Shown: positions 4,773 through 12,126, counted from the stretch's first letter. The stretch: DNA of 12,158 nucleotides from UBA3210 sp002363635 (GCA_946641515.1 CAMPBT010000018.1:1-12158), one strand, 5' to 3'. The notes: generated from the sequence alone by a model not told the origin. Numbers and translations: made by a program.

Positions 4773-7373
4773 ATGGATAAGAAAAAATACACAGATGAAA
4801 CTACCCAAATAAAAGTTATTAAAAAGGGTAAAAAGAATATAATCAATGAAGATGAAAATGAATATCAAGACCTTCAAAAGACTAGAGAGTTTAAGAAAGT
4901 ATTCGTTTTGAATGGAAAAGTAGTTGATAGATATCACCCTGTTATTAAAAAAGGATTAAGTGAAGAACAAGTTCAAAGCCGTGTAAAAGAAGGCTTATCT
5001 AATAAATATAGAGATAAAAACCAAAAAACTTATATAGGTATTGTTTTAAAAAACATTTTTACATTTTTAAACATCTTATTATTTATTATTGGTGCAGTAT
5101 TAATTTCGATTGGTATTATTTACCATAAGGAAACTGGATATTATTTCAATTTAATTTTCTTAGGTGTTATTACTGCAAACTTAATTATTGGTATTGTTCA
5201 AGAATGCCAAGCAAAGAAAAAGATTGATAAATTATCAGTTTTAAATAAGATTAACGCGACCATTATCCGTAATGGTATTCAATATGAAGTTCCAATAGAT
5301 GAATTAGTTTTAGATGACACGTTAGTTTTAAATAATTACAATAAAATTACTGCAGATGCAATTATTAAAGAAGGCATAATTGAAGTAAATGAATCACTTT
5401 TAACAGGCGAATCTTTACCAGTTAAAAAAGGGCCAGGTGATCCTATTTATGCAGGATCATTTGTTTCATCAGGCTCATGCTTAGCACGAATTGAACGTGT
5501 TGGTAAAGAAATGTATGTCTCAAAACTTGAGCAAAATGTAAAAAAATTAAAGAAGAATAATTCTCAAATCTTATCTGCTTTAAATAAGATTATTAGATGG
5601 ATTTCTTATGTAATTATTCCTCTTGGCGCGATTTTATTCCTTGTTTCATATGCAGCGGAAACTGATTTGTTTAAAACTCAATTAGTTGGAGAACCTTTAG
5701 GAAATCTTATTTCTTCAGTAGCGGGTTCAATGGTTGCAATGATTCCTTCAGGACTTTATTTAACAGTTTCTGTTACATTATTTGTTACTATGGGTAGACT
5801 TGCTAGTAAAAAAGCTCTTGTTCAAGATTCATATTCAGTTGAATCACTTGCTAGAGTTGACACATTATGTCTTGATAAGACAGGAACTATCACAGATGGA
5901 ACAATGGTAGTTGAAGAAGAAGTTAAATATGTTGATTCATTTGATTCTTCAAATCTTATCGCAAACTTAGTTAATGCATTTCCAAATAAAAACCAAACAG
6001 CAGTTGCGTTAGATAAAAAGTATAAAGTAAATGAGAAGTTAAATGTAGTAAAAACATTACCATTCTCATCATCAAGAAAAAAATCGGGTGTAAAGTTTGA
6101 AGGCGTTGGTGCATTTGTCTTAGGAGCTCCAGAATTTATTCTTAACCCAGAAGATTCACTTGTTAAGGAACTTGAAAAATACACAATTCAAGGATACAGA
6201 GTAGTGTTAATGGCAAAAGTTGACGACTTAACAGACGATGATGTTGTTGGCAAACCTTTACCTCTCAGCGCGTTTGTAATTAAAGACCCTATTAGAGATA
6301 CTGCTGCTTCTACAATTGCATGGTTTAAAGAAAACGGGGTTGATGTCAAAATTATTTCTGGCGACAACCCAATTACAGTATCTGCAATTGCAAAAGAAGT
6401 AGGAGTAGACAATGCTGATCAATATATTTCACTTGAAGGTTTATCTATTGATGAAGTTGAAGAAGCTGCTAAGAAATATACAGTATTTGGTAGAGTTGCT
6501 CCTGAACAAAAAGCATCTTTAGTAAAATCTTTAAAAGAGATGGGAAGAACTGTCGCGATGACTGGGGATGGCGTCAACGATATTCTTGCGATGAAACAAG
6601 CAGACTGCTCAATTGCTATGGGATCAGGATCTGATGCTTCAAGAAACGTTGCACAATTAGTTTTAATGGATGATAATTTTGCTTCTTTACCAAATGTAGT
6701 TAGAGAAGGAAGAAGAGTTATTAATAACATTCAATCGGTTGCATCATTATTCTTAATGAAGACAATTTTTGCAATTATCTTAACTGCTTTATCAATTGTG
6801 GTTAGAAGTAAATACCCATTTGAACCTAGAAACATGAATGTTTTCGAAGTATGCGCAATTGGTTTACCAGCATTCTTCTTAGCGTTACAGCCAAATACAG
6901 CGCTTGTTAAAGGGTCGTTCTTAAAGAATGTTTTTAACAAATGCTTACCTGCAGCAATTGTATTATTGCTTTCAATCATCACTCCACTTGGTTTAACAGG
7001 TTGGTTTGGTGGAGGCGGAGTCTGGGGACTTAATGTTAGTAATACTGGAGCGTACGCTGGTATGACTTTATTACTTACAGGATTAGTTATCTTAGGTGTT
7101 CATTGCCTACCATTTAATAAATATCGTTTATTTGTCTATTTATTAATGTGGGGACTTTCGCTTATTGGCGTCTATGTATTTTCGTTATTCTCAGATGTAA
7201 CTGGATTTGATATTTACCATCAAAATTCTAATATTTATTATGTATGTTTAATTGGCTTAGTTGTAGGAATAATTGCATACGCTATATCATATTTCTTCTT
7301 TAGCTTAATTTATAATAAAGAGTTTAGAACGAAAGTTAATAAATATATTAGAGGTAAAAAAGGCAAGCAATAA
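4773..7373 (+). CDS. P-type cation-transporting ATPase, CtpE/Exp7-like
   Basis: An 866-residue integral membrane ion pump. Cytoplasmic motifs are intact: actuator TGES (211-214), phosphorylation site DKTGT (368-372) and hinge TGDGVND (597-603). About 55 charged N-terminal residues precede the conserved start of the pump (HPVIKKGLSEEQV). Helices M1-M2 lie near 91-145, M3-M4 near 270-345, and six more follow about residue 645. The GLSEEQV N-terminus and the region FEVCAIGLPAFFLALQPN resemble mycobacterial CtpE and streptococcal Exp7 pumps (Ca2+ or Mn2+ have been discussed for these), not copper or potassium pumps. The M4 motif reads IPSGL (324-328) where Ca2+ pumps have PEGL, so the ion cannot be assigned. 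It starts 24 bases after der with GAGGGG (4762-4767), probably in the same transcript. Confidence 0.92.
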   Translation: MDKKKYTDETTQIKVIKKGKKNIINEDENEYQDLQKTREFKKVFVLNGKVVDRYHPVIKKGLSEEQVQSRVKEGLSNKYRDKNQKTYIGIVLKNIFTFLNILLFIIGAVLISIGIIYHKETGYYFNLIFLGVITANLIIGIVQECQAKKKIDKLSVLNKINATIIRNGIQYEVPIDELVLDDTLVLNNYNKITADAIIKEGIIEVNESLLTGESLPVKKGPGDPIYAGSFVSSGSCLARIERVGKEMYVSKLEQNVKKLKKNNSQILSALNKIIRWISYVIIPLGAILFLVSYAAETDLFKTQLVGEPLGNLISSVAGSMVAMIPSGLYLTVSVTLFVTMGRLASKKALVQDSYSVESLARVDTLCLDKTGTITDGTMVVEEEVKYVDSFDSSNLIANLVNAFPNKNQTAVALDKKYKVNEKLNVVKTLPFSSSRKKSGVKFEGVGAFVLGAPEFILNPEDSLVKELEKYTIQGYRVVLMAKVDDLTDDDVVGKPLPLSAFVIKDPIRDTAASTIAWFKENGVDVKIISGDNPITVSAIAKEVGVDNADQYISLEGLSIDEVEEAAKKYTVFGRVAPEQKASLVKSLKEMGRTVAMTGDGVNDILAMKQADCSIAMGSGSDASRNVAQLVLMDDNFASLPNVVREGRRVINNIQSVASLFLMKTIFAIILTALSIVVRSKYPFEPRNMNVFEVCAIGLPAFFLALQPNTALVKGSFLKNVFNKCLPAAIVLLLSIITPLGLTGWFGGGGVWGLNVSNTGAYAGMTLLLTGLVILGVHCLPFNKYRLFVYLLMWGLSLIGVYVFSLFSDVTGFDIYHQNSNIYYVCLIGLVVGIIAYAISYFFFSLIYNKEFRTKVNKYIRGKKGKQ

Positions 7374-7389
7374 AATGCTTGCTTTTCTT
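7360..7389 (+). terminator. Terminator overlapping the ATPase stop codon
   Basis: AAGGCAAGCA (7360-7369) pairs with TGCTTGCTTT (7376-7385, one G-U pair) around a six-base loop that includes part of the TAA stop, and is followed by a T-rich tract. A perfect 18-bp palindrome CTTTTCTTATAAGAAAAG (7382-7399) overlaps its tail and may form an alternative hairpin or act in the opposite direction. Confidence 0.7.
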
Positions 7390-7405
7390 ATAAGAAAAGA
7401 AACCA

Positions 7406-7434
7406 TTTATTTATATTATTTTTTAAGCTATACT
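7406..7434 (+). promoter_or_regulatory. Probable promoter of the DUF697-M50-like-DegV operon
   Basis: TATACT (7429-7434) is a good -10 box. The -35 candidate 17 bases upstream is TTTATT (7406-7411), a weak match. Start near 7441 would give a leader of about 14 bases containing AAGGGA (7442-7447), seven bases before the ATG. Confidence 0.45.
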
Positions 7435-7454
7435 TTTAAATAAGGGAAATATTT

Positions 7455-8474
7455 ATGGGAAAGAATAAAAAACACGAATTGTCTACTCAGTTAAGTGAAG
7501 ATATTAACAAAGACTCATTCTCTTATTCTGATAGCAACGTTTTAAAGAAAACAAATTATAGATTTTGGAAAACAATTGCGATAGTTGTTTCTATTATAAT
7601 GACAATTTTTATTGTTAGTTGTGTTGTTCAACTATACACATTTGCATATAGTTTTCATCCATATGCGGGATATACAACTTTAGGTGTATTAATATTAGTT
7701 TTATTTATATTTGTAATTAGACCTATTGTTCAAGCTTTAGCAACACCTTCGTTCACATTAGATGTAGTAGATATAGAAAGTGCTAGAAGAGTAAGCGCAA
7801 TTAATTATCGTGCATTAAAGAAAGTAGCACATAACTTAATTGGTGCAGATTATGTTTCAAATGAATCAAAAATCAAAATTGAAGGTGCGATTGGAAATAG
7901 AAAAGAATTAAATAGAGTATTACGTGAAGTTTATGATAAAGAAATCACAGTAAGAATTAATAAAATCATCCACGAAACATCTACAAAGATTTTATTAACA
8001 ACAGCATTATCACAAAATTCAAGGTTTGATACATTCACGGTAATAACATTAAATATCAGAATGATTATGAGAATTGTTATTACATGTGGATACCATCCAA
8101 CATATCCACGTTTAGCAAGATTAATTATTAAAGTATTTAGAAATGCATTAATTGCATATACATTGCAAACAATTGGTTTAGATAAACTTATTTCACAAGG
8201 CGTCCAAGCTTTAGCAAAAGGCATCATTCCTTTTGTTGGAGATTTAGTAGGTAAAGTAGCGGGTTCAGTTATTGATGGAAGTGCCAATGCATTACTTACA
8301 TTAAGAGTGGGTATCTTAACAAGAAAATATTTATATAAAGAATTTGATATTCAAGCAATGATCAAAAATCCAGATGAAACTAACGAATTAATTCTTCGTG
8401 AAGCAATTCTTGAAGCAAATGGAGATATTGATAACATTGTTGCAGAGTGCAAAAAAGAAAAAAAGGCAGCATAG
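7455..8474 (+). CDS. DUF697/YcjF-like membrane protein
   Basis: A 339-residue protein with a polar N-terminus, two membrane helices (about 38-60 and 72-93), then a long mostly helical cytoplasmic part. The stretch KILLTTALSQNSRFDTFTVI (178-197), leading into NIRMIMRIVITCGYHP, and the later SVIDGSANALLTLRVGILTR (261-280) have the pattern I associate with DUF697 (PF05128, YcjF family). That family is of unknown function and, in other bacteria, is often linked to dynamin-like or envelope-stress genes. The C-terminus is Lys/Glu-rich. It ends in TAG 9 bases before the next gene, so the two are surely co-transcribed and their products may act together at the membrane. The family call rests on remembered patterns, not a profile search. 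Confidence 0.72.
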   Translation: MGKNKKHELSTQLSEDINKDSFSYSDSNVLKKTNYRFWKTIAIVVSIIMTIFIVSCVVQLYTFAYSFHPYAGYTTLGVLILVLFIFVIRPIVQALATPSFTLDVVDIESARRVSAINYRALKKVAHNLIGADYVSNESKIKIEGAIGNRKELNRVLREVYDKEITVRINKIIHETSTKILLTTALSQNSRFDTFTVITLNIRMIMRIVITCGYHPTYPRLARLIIKVFRNALIAYTLQTIGLDKLISQGVQALAKGIIPFVGDLVGKVAGSVIDGSANALLTLRVGILTRKYLYKEFDIQAMIKNPDETNELILREAILEANGDIDNIVAECKKEKKAA

Positions 8475-8483
8475 GAGACTTAT

Positions 8484-9626
8484 ATGGCAGAAAATAAAAT
8501 TGTAAAAAATGAAAAACCAAGAAAATATACTAACTTCTCATTAGTTGTATTCGTTGGTTTATTAATCATAGGAGCATTAACAGTTTCACTTGTTACTAAC
8601 TTCTTATATTTTGGTACATATGTTGATATTAACATCTATTTATTCTCAACAATTTGCCTAGTAGCAGGATATATTACTTCAGTTTCATTATATTATTTTG
8701 GCAAATATTTATTTGGTAGAATCGCTGGATTTAGATTAATCAATTATACATTCTGGTTCATAACTTTCTTAAAAGGCGATAAGAAAATAAAAACAGTAAG
8801 TTCTTCAATTGAAGGATTAGGATGCAAAGTAAATATGGCACCTAAAAATGATGCAAAAGCAAATCACGTTTTATATTTATTAGGTGGAGCGATATTCTCA
8901 TTACCATTCTTTGTTGCGGCAATTGTTTTATTCGCAGTACTACCAACAAGTGCTCAATATAAATATTATGTATTATTTATCTTCTCATTTATTCCATTTG
9001 TTGTAGTAGGTAATTTATTGCCATTAAGAATGGATGATTACAACGAAGGTTTTATCTTAAGATTAATCAAAAAAGAAAATTCAAAAGATAAATGGTATAG
9101 AAACCTTCATCAATTAGAAGCGTTAACAAATTCAAATAGTGAATTAAAATATTATGATGTAAGCGGAGATGATTTATCATCATTTGATTTAGACACTTTG
9201 ATTTATAATTATTACTATTGCTTAGACCATGATGAACCAACAAGAGCAAACTCTATTTGTGATACATTAATTTATAACGTTCAAAATATTATTGATACAT
9301 CAAAATTATATTTAGGATATGCAGGTAAGATTTATGGCTTATGTATCCAAAAAAGATATGAAGAAGCAGATAGATTCTTACAAGAAACAAAATCTGAATA
9401 TAGAAATACAATTAAATCAAAGAGAAGATATGAATCATTAAAGGTAGCGTTATTCTTAGATGCTTACGTTGAATCAAATTATGACGATTATCTTGCAAGA
9501 TATTTCTCAAAAGAAAAACTCGCTAAACATTATATGTATCTTACACGTGTAGAAAAAGAAGAAAAACTTGTTGAACACGCAATTGAATCAATCCAAATCG
9601 ATCATAAAGATTGGTACGTTAAGTAG
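8484..9626 (+). CDS. M50-like (site-2 protease fold) membrane protein lacking catalytic motif
   Basis: A 380-residue protein with four predicted membrane helices (about 18-40, 52-75, 128-152, 160-182) and a 190-residue cytoplasmic helical tail that may be a TPR-like repeat region (KRYEEADRFL). The segment YYFGKYLFGRIAGF (70-83) lines up position by position with the HExGHxxxGxxxGY zinc-site helix of Firmicutes M50 proteases, but both histidines and the glutamate are gone. The following GLGCKVNMAP and YLLGGAIFSL resemble their GxGGQCLMAPP and YNLGG segments. NLLP (177-180) with YNEG (186-189) resembles the second metal motif, usually NLIP...DG. I infer an inactive paralogue used for binding or scaffolding. 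GGAGA precedes the ATG. Its TAG stop merges with the ribosome binding site of the DegV gene. Confidence 0.7.
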   Translation: MAENKIVKNEKPRKYTNFSLVVFVGLLIIGALTVSLVTNFLYFGTYVDINIYLFSTICLVAGYITSVSLYYFGKYLFGRIAGFRLINYTFWFITFLKGDKKIKTVSSSIEGLGCKVNMAPKNDAKANHVLYLLGGAIFSLPFFVAAIVLFAVLPTSAQYKYYVLFIFSFIPFVVVGNLLPLRMDDYNEGFILRLIKKENSKDKWYRNLHQLEALTNSNSELKYYDVSGDDLSSFDLDTLIYNYYYCLDHDEPTRANSICDTLIYNVQNIIDTSKLYLGYAGKIYGLCIQKRYEEADRFLQETKSEYRNTIKSKRRYESLKVALFLDAYVESNYDDYLARYFSKEKLAKHYMYLTRVEKEEKLVEHAIESIQIDHKDWYVK

Positions 9627-9634
9627 GAGCGGTT

Positions 9635-10489
9635 ATGGCAAAGATTAAATTTATTGTAGATGGAACAGAAGATTTACCAAATGATTATTTAAAAGCTAAT
9701 GATATTGCAAAACTACCATTAGTAGTACATTTTCCTAGCGAAGAAAAAGAATATGTTGATGGAGTGGATATAACTACTGAAAAGTTATATGAACTAGTAA
9801 ATGAAAAAGGTGAATTACCAAAAACTGCAGCAAGATCAGTAGGCGATTTTATTGAAATTTTTGATAAGTATTTAAAAGAAGGCTACGACTATATATTGTT
9901 TTTTGGAATCTCATCATTATTTTCATCAACAATTCAAAATGCTTTAATTGCATCAAGTGAGTTTGAAGGAAAAGTATTTGTTCACGACACAATGAATTTA
10001 TCTACAGGTGAAGGATTGCAAATAGTAAAAGCAGTAAAATGGAGAAACGAAGGCGACAGCATAGAAACAATTTGTGAAAAATTAAAAGAGCTTGCACCAA
10101 AAGTACGTTCTCAATTTGTAATTGATTCACTAGAATATTTATATAAAGGCGGAAGATGCTCAGGTATGGCGTTTTTCTTTGGCAAAACATTAAAGATTCA
10201 TCCGATTATTAGAGTAGTAGATGGAAAAATGATAGTTTATAAAAAGCCATTAGGAAAAATGAAGAATGGATTAGATAAATTATTAGAAATCTATAAAGAA
10301 GATTTACCAGAAATGGACAAAGAAACAGTAATGATTACTCAATCAGTCGCTCCGATGTCTGGAGAATACTTAAACGCTGAAGTAAGTAAAGATATCCCTG
10401 CTCAAAATATTATGAATACAAATGCAGGATGTGTTATTTCATCACACTGTGGTCCTGGAACAATTGGTATCTTATATATTGTCAAATAA
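9635..10489 (+). CDS. DegV/FakB-family fatty-acid-binding protein
   Basis: A 284-residue cytoplasmic protein of the DegV family. Characterised members (FakB) hold a fatty acid for phosphorylation by FakA. Seen: VDGTEDLP (8-15; the family usually has DSTxDLP), KTAARS (63-68, equivalent to the KTSQPS ligand loop), GISSLFSS (91-98), YLYKGGR (158-164, hallmark LxKGGR) and HCGPGTIGI (271-279, hallmark H-x-GPG). Length is typical. The Ser-to-Gly change at position 10 and the SSLFSST loop, where many members have SxLSGTY, suggest a divergent paralogue with possibly altered ligand. The TAGGAG sequence at the end of the preceding gene is both its stop and this gene's ribosome binding site, so translation is probably coupled. 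A strong terminator follows. No FakA gene is in the window. Confidence 0.92.
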   Translation: MAKIKFIVDGTEDLPNDYLKANDIAKLPLVVHFPSEEKEYVDGVDITTEKLYELVNEKGELPKTAARSVGDFIEIFDKYLKEGYDYILFFGISSLFSSTIQNALIASSEFEGKVFVHDTMNLSTGEGLQIVKAVKWRNEGDSIETICEKLKELAPKVRSQFVIDSLEYLYKGGRCSGMAFFFGKTLKIHPIIRVVDGKMIVYKKPLGKMKNGLDKLLEIYKEDLPEMDKETVMITQSVAPMSGEYLNAEVSKDIPAQNIMNTNAGCVISSHCGPGTIGILYIVK

Positions 10490-10496
10490 ACTAATT

Positions 10497-10530
10497 AATA
10501 GACTTTGCAAATTGCAAGGTCTATTTTTTT
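10497..10530 (+). terminator. Strong terminator of the DUF697-M50-like-DegV operon
   Basis: AATAGACTTTGC (10497-10508) pairs with GCAAGGTCTATT (10514-10525) over 12 bp with one T-G wobble. The loop is AAATT, and T-run 10524-10530 follows. It lies 7 bases after the DegV stop. Confidence 0.9.
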
Positions 10531-10584
10531 AATTTCTTTAATAAAAATATTTATTTATAAATATTGTTTGTTTCATAATATAAA

Positions 10585-10600
10585 TGTGTTTTCAAACACA
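10585..10600 (+). promoter_or_regulatory. Inverted repeat at the 5' end of the CofE-like mRNA
   Basis: TGTGTTTTCAAACACA is a perfect 7-bp inverted repeat around TC, placed directly before AAGGAG (10602-10607). A -10-like region lies just upstream (CATAAT 10574-10579 or TAATAT 10576-10581, no good -35), so the repeat would sit at or near the transcript start. It may act as an operator or as a 5' stem-loop with a TTCA loop. Confidence 0.4.
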
Positions 10601-10616
10601 AAAGGAGAAAAAACTT

Positions 10617-11810
10617 ATGGAAAGACGTGTTGGTACATGTTCAAGAGGCATTAGATGCCCAATCATTAAAGAAGGAGACGATTTAGCAACTATCGTTACT
10701 ACAAGCGTAGTAGAAGCAGCTAAATATGAAAACTTCGCTTTAAGAGATAGAGATGTAGTTGCAATTACAGAATCTATCGTTGCAAGAGCACAAGGAAACT
10801 ACGCAAGCGTAGATGCAATTGCAAAAGATGTCAAAACAAAAACTGGTGGAGAAACAGTTGGCGTTATTTTCCCAATATTATCTAGAAACAGATTCGCAAT
10901 CTTACTTAAAGGAATTGCTCGTGGAGTAAAGAAAGTAGTATTAATGCTTTCATATCCTTCAGATGAAGTAGGAAACCATTTATTAACTTTAGATGAATTA
11001 GATGAAAAAAATGTAAATCCATATAGCGATGTTCTTTCACTAGCAAAATATAGAGAATTATTTGGAAGCAAAGTTCATGAATTCACAGGTGTTGATTATA
11101 TTGATTACTATGTAGAATTAATTAAAGGCGAAGGTGCAGATGTAGAAGTAGTCTTTGCAAACCAAGCAAAAACAATCTTAAATTACACAAAAGATGTTAT
11201 CGCATGTGATATTCACACAAGAGCAAGAACAAAACGTATCTTAAAAGCAAATGGTGCAAGAGTAGTCTTAGGCTTAGATGATATTTTAACTTCATCAGTA
11301 GATGGATCAGGTTACAATGAAAAATATGGCTTACTTGGATCAAACAAAGCAACAGAAGATAAAGTAAAATTATTCCCAAGAGATGCTCAAGGCTTAGTTG
11401 AAGATATTCAAGCAAGATTATTAAAAGAAACTGGAAAGCATTTCGAAGTAATGGTATACGGAGATGGAGCATTCAAAGATCCACAAGGAAAGATTTGGGA
11501 ATTAGCAGACCCAGTAGTTTCACCATTCCATACAGAAGGCTTAGTTGGCACACCTAATGAATTAAAATTAAAATTCTTAGCAGATAATGATTATAAAGAT
11601 TTAAAAGGTGCAGAATTAAAAGAAGCTATTTCAAAAGCAATCAAAACAAAAGATGCAAACTTAAAAGGAACAATGGCAACAGAAGGAACTACACCAAGAC
11701 AATTAACAGATTTAATTGGTTCATTATGTGATTTAACATCTGGTTCAGGTGATAAAGGTACACCAGTTGTTTTAGTACAAGGCTATTTCGATAACTATAC
11801 TAACGACTAA
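10617..11810 (+). CDS. CofE-like protein (F420-0:gamma-glutamyl ligase domain)
   Basis: A 397-residue soluble protein. The N-terminal half fits the F420_ligase (PF01996) pattern: GIRCPIIKEGDDL near the start, then LRDRDVVAITESIVARAQG with a predicted turn-strand layout, as in CofE. CofE adds glutamate to coenzyme F420-0 in archaea and actinobacteria, but low-GC Gram-positives generally lack F420. A different amide-ligase role is therefore likely, and the substrate is unknown. The C-terminal half (GDGAFKDPQGKIWELADPVV, later GTTPRQLTDLIGSL) looks conserved but unfamiliar. Start: the ATG at 10617 has AAGGAG nine bases upstream; an ATG at 10584 would add 11 residues from across the inverted repeat. 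It is monocistronic, between two terminators, immediately upstream of the rRNA promoters. Confidence 0.72.
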   Translation: MERRVGTCSRGIRCPIIKEGDDLATIVTTSVVEAAKYENFALRDRDVVAITESIVARAQGNYASVDAIAKDVKTKTGGETVGVIFPILSRNRFAILLKGIARGVKKVVLMLSYPSDEVGNHLLTLDELDEKNVNPYSDVLSLAKYRELFGSKVHEFTGVDYIDYYVELIKGEGADVEVVFANQAKTILNYTKDVIACDIHTRARTKRILKANGARVVLGLDDILTSSVDGSGYNEKYGLLGSNKATEDKVKLFPRDAQGLVEDIQARLLKETGKHFEVMVYGDGAFKDPQGKIWELADPVVSPFHTEGLVGTPNELKLKFLADNDYKDLKGAELKEAISKAIKTKDANLKGTMATEGTTPRQLTDLIGSLCDLTSGSGDKGTPVVLVQGYFDNYTND

Positions 11811-11836
11811 TTAATAAAATAAATAAGGAAAATAAG

Positions 11837-11864
11837 ACTGCCACTTCATAAGTGGCAGTTTTTT
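11837..11864 (+). terminator. Terminator of the CofE-like gene
   Basis: ACTGCCACT (11837-11845) pairs perfectly with AGTGGCAGT (11851-11859) around TCATA, followed by six T's (11859-11864). It insulates the rRNA promoters from upstream transcription. A 14-bp AT palindrome CTTTATATATAAAG (11877-11890) follows. Confidence 0.92.
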
Positions 11865-11959
11865 CTATATATATATCTTTATATATAAAGGGAAAAATGG
11901 GCGAAAAATCAAAGAAAATCATGTACTAAAAAAATAATTAAAAATATTTAAGAAAACAC

Positions 11960-11989
11960 TTGATAAGTACCTATAAAAAGGGGTATATT
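11960..11989 (+). promoter_or_regulatory. Candidate rRNA promoter P1
   Basis: TTGATA (11960-11965) and TATATT (11984-11989) are 18 bases apart, preceded by a long A/T-rich stretch (11929-11955) that could act as an UP element. Start would be near 11996. The same bases can also form an inverted repeat, CTTGAT/ATCAAG (11959-11964/11991-11996). Its position 103 bases before P2 fits the tandem promoters common at rRNA operons. Confidence 0.55.
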
Positions 11990-11995
11990 AATCAA

Positions 11996-12016
11996 GTCGC
12001 CTCGAAAGAGAAAGAC
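11996..12016 (+). promoter_or_regulatory. 5' hairpin following P1
   Basis: GTC (11996-11998) pairs with GAC (12014-12016), and CTC (12001-12003) with GAG (12008-12010) around a GAAA tetraloop, with GC/AAA as an internal loop. It begins at the expected P1 transcript start and resembles the hairpin after P2. Confidence 0.4.
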
Positions 12017-12063
12017 ACAAAAAATTAATCCAAAAAATTCTACAAATTATTAATAAAAATTAC

Positions 12064-12092
12064 TTGACTATTAATACTCCTTGTAGTAATAT
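12064..12092 (+). promoter_or_regulatory. rRNA promoter P2
   Basis: TTGACT (12064-12069), a 17-base spacer, and TAATAT (12087-12092), one of the strongest matches in the window. An A/T-rich tract lies just upstream (12021-12062). Start would be near 12098-12100, a short distance before the boxA-like leader element. Confidence 0.8.
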
Positions 12093-12097
12093 GGATA

Positions 12098-12125
12098 TGT
12101 TCGCCGCTTGAGAGAGCGTAGAACA
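12098..12125 (+). promoter_or_regulatory. rRNA leader hairpin following P2
   Basis: TGTTC (12098-12102) pairs with GAACA (12121-12125), and CGCT (12105-12108) with AGCG (12115-12118) around TGAGAG, with GC/TA as a two-by-two internal loop. It lies between the predicted start and the boxA-like element, where boxB-type leader hairpins are often found. Confidence 0.55.
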
Positions 12126-12126
12126 C

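Noticed and set aside
11871..11890. TATATATA tract and CTTTATATATAAAG palindrome as an operator or origin element
   Set aside because: It is low-complexity AT sequence just after a terminator, with no associated repeats or DnaA-box-like sites seen.
11897..11929. Ten-codon frame with an AAAGGG upstream between the CofE-like gene and rRNA P1
   Set aside because: It is too short to support, lies downstream of a strong terminator with no clear promoter, and has a composition expected by chance from A-rich DNA.
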